NCBI RefSeq assembly: GCF_001632365.1
Contig: NW_024468635.1
Location: forward strand, 1-11,864
DNA: 11,864 nt
Direction of reading: 5' to 3'
Source: Laetiporus sulphureus 93-53
Lineage: Eukaryota; Basidiomycota; Agaricomycetes; Polyporales; Laetiporaceae
Below, in pieces: positions 1-8,185 of this stretch. Under the pieces are notes generated by a model that was not told the DNA's origin, did no database searches, and was given only the letters and a program-made list of their open reading frames with translations. The position numbers were made by a program, and so were the translations under genes. Position 1 is the first letter of the stretch; each line of letters begins with the position of its first letter.

Positions 1-3000
1 CGTGAGTCGAATGGTGATGTTCCCCATAAGTATATATGTGTTCCCGTGAGGTTAATGACACAGAAGGTGCGCCATTCATCCGCGCTCAGACCTAGACCGC
101 TAGCCTTCCCAGAAGAGCCGACGCGTCGCGGTACTCCGGTAACCCATGATGGTAGTCATAATTGATCCATATCAGACCATATAACTTCGAGCATGGTTCT
201 GCCGAGTATCCTCCTCTTCGGGGCACTCCTTCAACCATCATTCAAGAGTGAGCCATTCTCGGCCATGATGTTCTGTTCCACACGCTGCCAAACATTATCA
301 TCAGATTTCAGTTATTGACTCGAGAACGGGCAACTGTAGAAAACCTACATAATGATGTAGCACTGACAATAGTTCTTCGCGTTCCATGTCATATGCATTG
401 TCCTGGTTCAAACATAGCAAACACAGTGCACGCAATGCAGTGGTGCCCAGCTGTCAGAATTTGGTCCCACCGCCTCGTTCAAGAATATCTTCCGCATTTG
501 CATACTCCTCTTGAGAAATTCGTTCATTGCCTACATGCATGAGTGGACATTTGTTAGCTTCTGTGACCGCCCAGGCAGATGTCGTATGTGAGATGTTCAG
601 AAGACTTCTGGCTTGAGATGCTCATAGTTCTTCTAGTTCGGCAGCTTTGTCAAGCTTATGGAATCGACGCTAGAAGGAAAGGAAACCTTGCAAATGAGCA
701 TGGAGAAGTCTTTATGAAGCAGATACACACATATTGATGCAGTTCTCCAATGACATATTTCTTGCTAAGTTTCATGAGACTTTCACTTGAAACACTTTCA
801 CCTTGTATTCGCATATACAGCGCAGCCAACAAGGATGCAGGCAGCTTGGCTAGTTCAGTATGTGTTCCATGCTTCAGAACCTTCATTCCTTTCGTGATGT
901 CTTCGGTGGTGGTTGCATTTCTATGAGCACTTTGGACCCCTTCCAAGATCAATTGGCCGTAATTGTCCACAATACCTTGATCCATGTGCTTGATATACGT
1001 GAATGGGGGCGAAGCAGCAATAGAAATGGAGTGACATGCACGTAACTATGCAATTTATCCATGATGTGTCGTTTTGATAGTTTTTCATAATCTTCAAGCT
1101 TCCCATCCAGTTTGAGTACACACAGATGCTTCAAGACAGACTTCCTTGACCTCTCGAGCACTGACGTTGCCTTTGTTTCAAGGACCTCGACAGCATCATC
1201 GATCTGCTCCTGAAGGGTCGGACTCATCGCATCCTCCACTAGTCGTGACGTCAGCTTTCCTTCCGTGTCCACCCAGCCACGTTCAATATGCTACAGGCGA
1301 GAGGCATGACAGTCAATTAATATGACCACGAGGAGTGACAGATGAGAGGTTCAAATAAACATACCAATGAACGCAGACGATCTTGCAAAATCTCTTTGTT
1401 TTCAGAGAAGCGCAGATTCTGTTCTTTACAAAGTCACCGCAGTACATGAATTGGGAGATTGCCAAGAGCCGTATTGGAGCCCATTCACAGGTCACATAAG
1501 CAGCCTGCATCTGATCTGCTGAAGGTGCTTTTTTCGCAATGTCATGAGTTATGCCCTGGAGGTCGCCTTCGACGTCAGGACTGACTCCCCATATATTTTC
1601 AATGTGCGTGCCAAAGCCATTTAAGAAGAGAGCGTGCATGGGGTCGATCGCCGTGAACCTGATTGGATCCCAGTAGGGTAGACGGAGGAGTTCTGACCAT
1701 CTCACGTCCGTTGAATCGTAAATACGCTGTCGCTCCTCTATGCTTGACGCGGTTTTCCAACGCTCCGCATCCAATCGGTGTTGACTACAGGAACGAGGCG
1801 GCCAGTTCCACCAATCGAGGTTCTCGATCTCGGTGTGCTTCAAAAGACACAATGAACAGAAATACTCATGGTTGTGTGCCAAAAAGCCAGCCATTTGGTG
1901 AGCAGCCAGAATGTCGCAGACGAGGGGCACAATGGTGCATTTGCAAAGTTTGCCACTCGGATAGCTAGGTGTAGCCGAATACTGGACTCCATAGTTCCAT
2001 AGTTTGATGAAATCATCTACCAGGGGGGTTAGCAAAGGGTTGATCTCCTCCATGGAAGGGTGAGTTGGGCCTGAAATGATCCCACGAGGAACAGGTTGTC
2101 AGGATCGTAGCGCAAATTGGGAGGTAGATTTAAGCATGCAAGGTAGATGGTACCAACAGAGTCTGGCAGTCTGCCTCTACCATGAGGCTGTAATCCGTCC
2201 ATACAGAGGCTAAAGATATAATGACCCTCATTTGTCTCTCCACAGATGAATGGATGTCCATCTGGGCCTCGAAATTCTCGAAGAGTCACTGTATCAAAAA
2301 TGTCCGCACAGTTATATGGTAAATGGTTGTCAGCATTGAGGAGGTTCCTATCCATGATTGCCTCCATGTCTCGGCAGCAGAGTAGTCGAGCGAGCCAGTG
2401 CGAAAAATCTTGGTAGATAAAATGGCGTATAGGGAACATCTTGTTTATGCCATTGACCTTGTGTCGGATTCGCAGGAGAGCGTTACATTCGCTGCTCGTT
2501 GCATTGCTTCTGGCGATACATTGTTCAGGATAACTGCCATCTTTATCTGGCAAATACAATGTAAAACACTCCGGACAGCAGATGAATGACTTTGTCACTG
2601 GCATCACGTTTAATTGACCTAGCAATGTTCAGACATCACCAGGAATATTGAAGGTGATGGACAATGCGGTTGCATTATTCAATTCTTCCAGGAAGGGTGT
2701 GAGTCGTAGAAGAAGTTGGATGCTCTTCAACACAAAGAAGCATCGCTTGATTGACACTCGACAGAGGACGTGGAGGACTGCGACCAGGATATAGCAGACA
2801 GCAATAACAGGGTGAAAGTGCATAATGGCTGGCATCAAATATGTGTCTGGAAGCAAGGTACAGTGAGCACATTTTGCCTATCACTGAAAAGAAGCAATCG
2901 TACTGGTTGCTATTGTACTTCCTCCTTCAAACGCACAGGGAAGCTCTCCGTGGCACCTGGCATCAAGCCTTTGCCTCTCCCATTCTATCATCTTCCAATT

Positions 3001-3882
3001 CTTCATGTCAGCAAGGGCAGCCTCAACATTGCTGGGCAAGTGTGATGCTCGAATTTGAATAGATCGCACAGAGTGACTCTTATAGTGTTCGACTCAAAGG
3101 TAGATGCTGAGAAGCCATTCTTCATGAACAATCAGAGCCGAGATTTCCAGATCATGGTAAGTCAGAGCGAACTGCCCCTGATTGATCTCGACCTCGTCTG
3201 TCTGCAGACGTTGCAAAGCTAGGGGTATTGAAAATGAATCGGGAGGAAGCTCGAAAACCAAACGACTGTGCTCCACTGCAGATGAGTGTTTCTCAGAAAG
3301 TCGTTCTTCAAGATGGGCGAGAACTTGGTCTACAGGATCACCTGGGTCTGGCTCGGTCGAATCCATATCGATGTCCATAGAAATAGGGTTATCGTGTCCT
3401 GTGGCATGAATATCACCGAACATGTGATGCGAACTGCACGGAGGAAGACTATTCGAGCATGATACACCATCCATGCTCGGTTGAGGGAATGTCGTGAGAT
3501 CAGGCATGGTCAGATTTGAAGAGATATTTATAGGTGAGGAAGTGTCATTTGGCTCGGTAACGCCAAAATGATAGCGATTGGGTTGCTCGAAGCCATGATT
3601 GGGTCTATCGAGCAGAGGAAGATCTATAGAGTGAGATAAAAAAGCCGATGTCGGTGTAGCCATCGACTGCCTAGAAGTTGGGGAGGAAGGGAGAACATCA
3701 AAATTTCAATGATTATCTCGCGCATTCCTTCCAACATAGTGCCCTGTAACCTGCTCTCCAGTGAACGGATTGATTGATAATGAGTTCACACAGCACAGAC
3801 ATTGACAACGAATGATCCGTGCAGGCTTGTAGATATGAAACTGTTGATGTGAAGAACCACTGAGAGATCGCGAAGGATACAT
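1..3882 (-). pseudogene. Tnp2-type (CACTA-like) transposase relic, 3' end beyond window
   Basis: Reading the minus strand from ATG 3882 gives a Cys-rich N-terminus (CQCLCC, then GRNARDNH), a linker, then FHPVIAVCYILVAVLHVLC, CCPECFTLYLPDKDG, LVDDFIKLWNYGVQYS, IVPLVCDILAAHQMAGF, FCSLC and RWSELLRLPYWDPIRF. It ends this part with AIDPMHALFL, the Tnp2-family DPMH motif, whose Asp I take as part of the catalytic centre. The C-terminal part holds four SAP-like modules, then LPSWV and LSADEWRTFCVINL, typical of the family tail. Likely introns are 2847-2936, 1291-1364, 989-1041, 670-730 and 285-348. The frame is broken by TGA at 3706, 3094, 2629, 1434, 622, 454, 231 and 156, and by one-base losses near 2080 and 1480. 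The 3094 stop could instead lie in a 3079-3129 intron. The element cannot make a full protein. Its family is clear; exact exon borders are inferred. Confidence 0.85.
349..1482 (-). repeat. Four SAP-like repeat modules in the transposase relic
   Basis: Four related peptide modules follow the DPMH core. Module 1 (about 1482-1365) has TALGNLPIHVLR, stop, LCKEQNLRF and ends DRLRSL. Module 2 (about 1180-1042) has SVLKHLCVLKLDG and ends DKLHSY. Module 3 (about 875-731) has ELAKLPASLLAALY and ends GELHQY. Module 4 (about 474-349) has LGTTALRALCLLCLN and ends SVLHHY. Each shows a helix with L-x2-L-C or similar, a short variable turn, then a second helix rich in K/E and L, as in SAP DNA-binding motifs. 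A GT donor follows each module at the same point, in phase 0. SAP-like identity is inferred from pattern only. Confidence 0.6.
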
Positions 3883-4486
3883 GGACTGCGACTGTGAATG
3901 ATTACACTGAGGGTGGAGCGGAGGAGCGGCAGAGTGAGTAGTAATATGTCACCAGTAGTAGTGGTGAAAGTGGTGGGAAGTGCCTGGTGTAGCGACATTG
4001 TTCAAATGAGAGAGGAATGTCTGGGCGTGGAAAGAAAGTGCCGGAAGGGCTCTACAATAGAATTTTGGCATCAGTGTTGGCCACAATCATCCAAATCAGT
4101 GCTCACCGTAAATTCCTGTTCTCTCCATCCATTACCAAAACAGCCATATCAGGGGGGTGCCACGGAACATTCTCACACCCTATTGATCCTGAGACCGTAA
4201 TGCTGCAATCAGTGCAGTGCAGTGCATCTGAGTCAAATAAGCTTCGAATTCAAGTTAAGGGATGTCAGACGAAGAGCGCAGATAGCTCCGTGATCTCGAG
4301 GAGCTTCTTCCGATCGTGACTTCGGTCAGATGAGATCTCTCCGTGTCACCACCAGGCTCAAGCTCAAGCCATAGCATAATGAGCAGCTCGTTTCTTCATC
4401 GATTCACTCCCGACAGCCACGCATGTATTTTCTATAAGCAGTCATCTGATAGTTGTATGGTCATCACACAGGCTGGTCCGACATAC
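3883..4486. other. Gene-free stretch between the transposase and Mgs1 relics
   Basis: No frame here is convincingly coding. It should contain the 5' end of the transposable element, but I found no certain terminal inverted repeat or target-site duplication. A CAGTG triplet repeat lies at 4210-4224. Weak minus-strand echoes of an AAA ATPase (an ELSA peptide near 4277-4288, followed by IRSLFD) may be the last remains of the Mgs1 relic after an intron starting at 4486, but stops interrupt them. The plus-strand ORF beginning MSGRGKK at 4017 does not continue like a histone. Confidence 0.4.
4210..4224. repeat. (CAGTG)x3 microrepeat
   Basis: Three exact CAGTG units in a row, read as CACTG on the minus strand. 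They lie about 330 bp upstream of the transposase start. CACTA-type elements often begin with CACTA or CACTG, so this could mark the element's 5' terminus, but no matching inverted copy is visible because the other end is outside the window. Confidence 0.5.
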
Positions 4487-5012
4487 ATTGAAAGGCCCCA
4501 GAAGATGATACTTCCTGTCGAGCCACTATCCAGCAGGCGCAGTAACAACGAGTCAAGACCAGTCAGATGTGGCTGACCCATGAACTCCTCCAGCGAAGTT
4601 GAGTGGAGGTGTTCAGCCAGAGGAGCAGCAGCATTCATGCGAGCAGTCATGGTGCTTGAAATTGAAGTGGTCTTTGGCCACTTTGAGGGTCCCAGTTCAG
4701 CAGATGTGCAGGCCTCATCAGTCTGACTCTCTTCTTCCCATGAGCCTTGAATGTCGAAGCCGCATGCAAAGGATCGGCTGGTGCTGCGTGCGGTTTCGGC
4801 GTCTCATCGAAGAGCGACGCGATGGAAGCCCATGTTCACGGTTGTGTACGAGGGGGTCCTCACCTTCCTTTTAATGCTGGGTCATTATCCTTGGCACAGC
4901 CAGTGTCCAGATGATGGTTGATGTCCTTCTCGAGGATTTTGCACGAGCAGACTGGGCTAGGAAGCAGTGAGCCATCGCAACTTGAAGGTTGTGATGAGAC
5001 ATGCGCACCATG
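4487..5012 (-). pseudogene. Mgs1/WRNIP1-type AAA ATPase relic (UBZ finger plus start of AAA domain)
   Basis: The functional homologue is a ubiquitin-binding AAA+ ATPase acting at stalled replication forks in the nucleus. The relic shows a UBZ4-like finger (VCSCKILEKDINHHLDTGC, about 4952-4896). A linker follows (IASLFDETPKP, then GPSKWPKTTS), then the family hallmark PLAEHLHSTSLEEFMGQPHLTG and GSTGSIIFWG just before Walker A. Walker A itself should read GPPG but reads GLS and is followed by a GTATGT donor at 4486; nothing reliable continues beyond. In-frame TGA stops lie at 4860 and 4836, and a one-base loss between about 4690 and 4770 shifts the frame. No in-frame ATG precedes the finger (TAA at 5013). 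Compared with what I know of the family, several changes look like Arg to His or Trp and Pro to Leu, typical CpG losses. It lies on the same strand as, and just upstream of, the transposase relic, which may have truncated it. Confidence 0.75.
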
Positions 5013-5293
5013 TTACTGCAGCCTCATGTGAGAGATACGAGCAGAGATGATGCAAGAAAATGCACCTTCGGTGCTCGTCGTGGTCTGATCAATGGTGGTC
5101 GCGAGTGGCGAGTATTTGCATCTGAGGCTCACGTGTCGGTGTATTTGATCGAAGCGCGTGTCACGTGTTAATGAGCTGATCGCGTCAAGCTCTGCCGACA
5201 GGGATGACGGATAGATAATGTTGCGACCTCGCTAGATTGCCGTGACAGAATATTTAATGCCATCTCAGCATGTGCTCTCCCAGTTGACCCGCC
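5013..5293. promoter_or_regulatory. Intergenic region with two TCACGTGT boxes
   Basis: This lies between the minus-strand Mgs1 relic and the plus-strand peptidase copy, so it is arranged like a divergent promoter. It contains TCACGTGT at 5129-5136 and again at 5161-5168, each with the palindromic CACGTG core bound by bHLH factors such as Cbf1/Pho4. An AT-rich patch (ATATTTAA) sits around 5251-5258, about 40 bp before the ATG of the peptidase copy. Function is inferred from position only, and both flanking genes are broken. Confidence 0.35.
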
Positions 5294-6080
5294 ATGCATG
5301 TCCCTTCAGACTCCCCCCATTCTGCTGACGAGGGCGCCCTCCACATCCTGGTCACTGGATATGGCGTAATGCATTCTCTGATGTCCCACACGTATACCAT
5401 TGTTTAACCTTTTCATGTTTCCAGCCTTTTCGTTCAATCAAAGTGAACCCGTCGTGGCTCGCTGTCAAGCCACTGCATAACACCGTCATTTACACCAACA
5501 GCGACAGCCCTACCCCACATTCACATCACAGCACTCGAGGTGCCCACACTGAAGGACCTTGCCTTCGCTGTCGTGCTGCATCCTGCTGAGGGGTACGACT
5601 TCATCCTCCACATCGGCATCATGAGCAGCAGAGGCCTGCTGATACACGTCGAGCAGTTGGGTCACAAGTACGGTTACGACCAGGAGGATGCGTTGCATCG
5701 TAGCTGGAGAAACAGATGGCAAAGAAGTGCGTGGCTTTGGTAAGGGTTACGAGGAGTACCCAGAAGAGCTCCTCACGCCTGTCAATAGTGCAAAGCTCAT
5801 AGGACACTTGAAAGTGGCTGGCTATGAGGTCTGTTCATCTCCATGCTCTCGCTGTCTTAGCACACTGACCTACTTTACAGCACGTCGTGCCGTCGCTGGA
5901 TGTGGGCCGCTACCTGTGTCACTTCATCGACTACTGCTCCCTCGCAGAGTCCAGACGCACAGCTGCGACTGGCGGAAAGACCTTCTGGCTCTATTCATCC
6001 ATATCCCTGGAGTGGACCACATCAGCACTGATGAAGTTACGGCAGTGCTGAGAAGCCCCATATCGTGGGTGTGCAGTTGA
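5294..6080 (+). pseudogene. Pyroglutamyl-peptidase I (peptidase C15) copy A, frameshifted
   Basis: The intact enzyme is a cytosolic cysteine peptidase removing N-terminal pyroglutamate. From ATG 5294 the sequence reads LHILVTGYG, intron 5366-5424, then PFRSIKVNPSWLAVKPLH, ITALEVP, GYDFILHIGI, VEQLGHKYGY and RGFGKGYEEYPEELL. After intron 5829-5880 it continues HVVPSLDVGRYLCHFIDYCS and ends LFIHIPGV, STDEVTAVLR, WVCS. The catalytic Cys (5917-5919), His (6000-6002) and the probable Glu (in VEQLG) are all still encoded. No stop falls within the correct frames, but three frame changes are needed: in the CCCC run near 5511-5516, near 5680-5695, and about 5945-5990. The linker between ITALEVP and GYDF is roughly 25-30 residues shorter than in copy B. 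It is a recent pseudogene, or a gene hit by assembly indels. Confidence 0.82.
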
Positions 6081-6316
6081 AGTGCCGGGTCAGGATTATT
6101 GCCGGTCCCATTGCTGTGTACCCTTAGGTCCACATCCAGTTTGACATCTTGCAATATACATAGAGCAAAACTTGTTTTTTTTGCATGAGGCTCGCACAAG
6201 CGACATGATCTGACTTCTGATATGCATACTCTTGACAACGCTTGTCACCAACTTACGGGACGCCATACAATCACTACAGATCATGCTCTGGCACATGACG
6301 CACAGACGCGGACACG
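6081..6316. other. Spacer between the two tail-to-tail peptidase copies
   Basis: About 236 bp with no supported gene. It must carry the 3' ends of both peptidase copies if they were ever transcribed. A short T-rich run (TTGTTTTTTTTGC, around 6172-6184) follows copy A. Open frames here on the minus strand are antisense shadows of the copies. Confidence 0.4.
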
Positions 6317-7200
6317 TCAAGCCTCCTCCTCCTGGCTGCATACCCAGGAGACGATTCTGCGCAAAGCCTCCATCGCTTCCTCGGTGCTGAGTGGCTCGCC
6401 AGTCGGCAGTACGTATAGGAAGATCACGGTCATGCGCTTCCCACCAAGGTGCTGCGACACAGCTTGCGCACTTTCAGCGAGTGAGCAGTAGTTGATGAAC
6501 TCGCATAGTTACAGGCCGGCATCCGTGGAGGGCGCCATTTGCTGCGATGGAAGTCGTAAACATCAAGCAATGCCGAACGGGTAGATGCCCTCTGATTGTG
6601 CACGTACCGTGAACCCGGTCTTCTTCAGGTGTTCGATAAGCTTCTTACATCCACCAGCGTGAAGAGCTCCTCGGGAGACTCCTCATATCCCTTCCCGAAT
6701 CCGCGTACGGGTGGGCTGCCCTCACTCTCACTCACCGCCGGGAATATCTCCCCATCTGCATCAGGATACGCATATTTATGTCTTCGCCCACACGATTAGG
6801 TGCGTATCTTGCCCGGATTTGTGACACCAACGTGCATGATGAAGTCATAGCTGTCTGCTGGAGGTGTTGCGACTGCAAGCGTGGGGTCTGCAGGCTGTGG
6901 GACCACAGGTGGACGTACGTGCAGGTGCATACGAGGGAGAGCATGGTCACGTAGGAGGTGGCGACTTCTAGCCTGGTGATGTGGATGGGTCTCAGAGATG
7001 CACCCAGGGTACGGATGCCGTGCAGAGGCTTGACGGCGAGCCAGGAGAGTTTTACTTTGATCGGACCAAATGGTTGTGGGTGGAAGTATCACATCCTGAG
7101 CCTATATGCTGCTCGTGCGGAGGAGCATGCCAAACCCAGTGACAAGAACACGAAGCGCACTCGAATCGATGAAATCGGTCGCTTGTGATTGCACGGCGGG
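6317..7200 (-). pseudogene. Pyroglutamyl-peptidase I (peptidase C15) copy B, heavily decayed
   Basis: On the minus strand the segments SSALRVLVTGFG, PFGPIKVKLSWLAVKPLH, IHITRLEVA, VRPPVVPQPADPTLAVATP, SYDFIMHVGV, RHKYAYPDADGEIFPAVS, RGFGKGYEESPEELF, LIEHLKKTGF, LCEFINYCSLAES and STEEAMEALRRIVSWVCS follow in order. Intron 2 (6542-6607, GTACGT to GCAG) is normal and matches copy A in position. Damage is extensive. There is no in-frame ATG. The first intron (7074-7128) has lost both splice sites (AT and AA instead of GT and AG). One-base losses occur near 6910 and 6650. TAA stops lie at 6796, at or next to the catalytic Glu, and at 6509. The catalytic His position reads Tyr (codon 6413-6415), while the catalytic Cys (6503-6505) remains. 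It is inverted relative to copy A and retains the longer linker, so it is an independent or older duplicate. Confidence 0.82.
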
Positions 7201-7573
7201 TGTTTCACCGTAAACGTGAGGGGAGAGGATGACGTCGGTGTCACGGTGAAGGGCTTGAAAGCATGAAGCGGTGCTCGCCGGAACTCTTTTAGAGTTCCAA
7301 AGGCCTGAAGACCCGAATAGCAAGATAAGTAGGTTTCTGAGCACTGGAAACTAACTTTGTGCCTCGACACATGCATGTGACAGCTTCGAGGTTCCTTTGA
7401 CGTCCCAGATGGCCCTCCTTGCAGTCGATTGTGGTTCAAGCTAAACCATGCAGTCAGCCCACCTTCCACGCTGCATTGTCCTTCTCTGGGCAGTGACATC
7501 CAGAAGTGTCACACATTTTACGGCTACCCGATGCACAACGTGGAGGTGAGACACAAACTAGCTGACAACCCGG
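7201..7573. other. Stretch with no supported gene
   Basis: This lies between the 5' end of peptidase copy B and the first coding-like segment of the methyltransferase region. A 136-codon open frame on the minus strand (7089-7499) overlaps copy B in another frame and has no family features. I see no repeat or regulatory motif I would defend. Promoters of both flanking genes would be expected here. Confidence 0.4.
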
Positions 7574-7827
7574 GCAGAGTTGGCTGAATTGGTAGTTCTG
7601 AGAGCCTTAAAGATGCAGAGGCACGTCAAGCACAATGCATCATTAGCTCAGAGGGAATGAGACGAGATTGACGATGTTGAACAACTGCAGTCTGCAGCAC
7701 GTTTTAGGAGAGGACCAATTGACGGACTCAAGCTGAAATTCGATCGAGTCCAATCTGCGAGCGGATCTGTGGAAGATCTTATTACATCAGCATGCCGTGG
7801 GGTTGTGACCCCATTGTTATGCGTGAT

Positions 7828-7961
7828 AGGAGGACCTTCTCATATGATGGAATGTGACTGCTTCAACGCAGAAACCATCTACACAGGAGGACCTCCTCAT
7901 GTAATGGAAGCGCTATGATCAGGTGACTCGGCTCCTGCTTCAACGCAGAAGCCATCTACAC
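7828..7961 (+). repeat. Imperfect tandem duplication (57 and 77 bp units)
   Basis: Unit 1 (7828-7884) and unit 2 (7885-7961) both begin AGGAGGACC and end CCATCTACAC, sharing the core CTGCTTCAACGCAGAA. Unit 2 carries about 20 extra bases in the middle. The core is read in different frames in the two units, so the duplication coincides with a frame change, and a TGA (7916-7918) lies in unit 2. Confidence 0.8.
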
Positions 7962-8065
7962 GAGGTATGTCACGTCGTATACCATCAATTAGATCGCATG
8001 CATCATTGGCTGCCTCAGGCAACCAGTTCCGCAAGTCTGCTCCAATTGTGCCAGACAATGGCATG

Positions 8066-8185
8066 ATCAGTTTAACAGACACGGATGGTGAGGAGGTGAA
8101 GAAGAGTGCCAAGGAGTCACCGCCACCACAATTTAAATGTGATGCCGATGGTACGATCATCATAGACTCTGACACCGACGAGGAG
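8066..8185 (+). other. Two SUMO-interaction-like motifs in the methyltransferase N-terminus
   Basis: ISLTDTDGEE (8066-8095) and IIIDSDTDEE (8156-8185) are short hydrophobic cores followed directly by acidic residues, the usual shape of a SUMO-interacting motif. A third, LLIDFDGEE, lies at 9786-9812 in a later exon. SUMO binding is inferred. Confidence 0.45.

Noticed and set aside
656..985. Treating the 656-985 and 949-1272 minus-strand ORFs as separate small genes
   Set aside because: They join by a phase-0 intron (989-1041) and continue the transposase with repeated modules.
4017..4319. Plus-strand ORF beginning MSGRGKK, like a histone H4 or H2A N-terminus
   Set aside because: The similarity ends after about seven residues; the rest is unlike any histone and overlaps weak minus-strand AAA ATPase echoes.
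5924..6238. 104-codon minus-strand ORF
   Set aside because: Antisense shadow of peptidase copy A, whose C-terminal catalytic motifs lie on the plus strand.
7089..7499. 136-codon minus-strand ORF
   Set aside because: It overlaps peptidase copy B in another frame, where the LVTGFG motif is encoded, and has no domain features of its own.
7580..7612. tRNA-like stretch (GGCAGAGTTGGCTGAATTGG)
   Set aside because: No acceptor, anticodon or T arms can be paired around it, and the plus-strand frame is coding-like.
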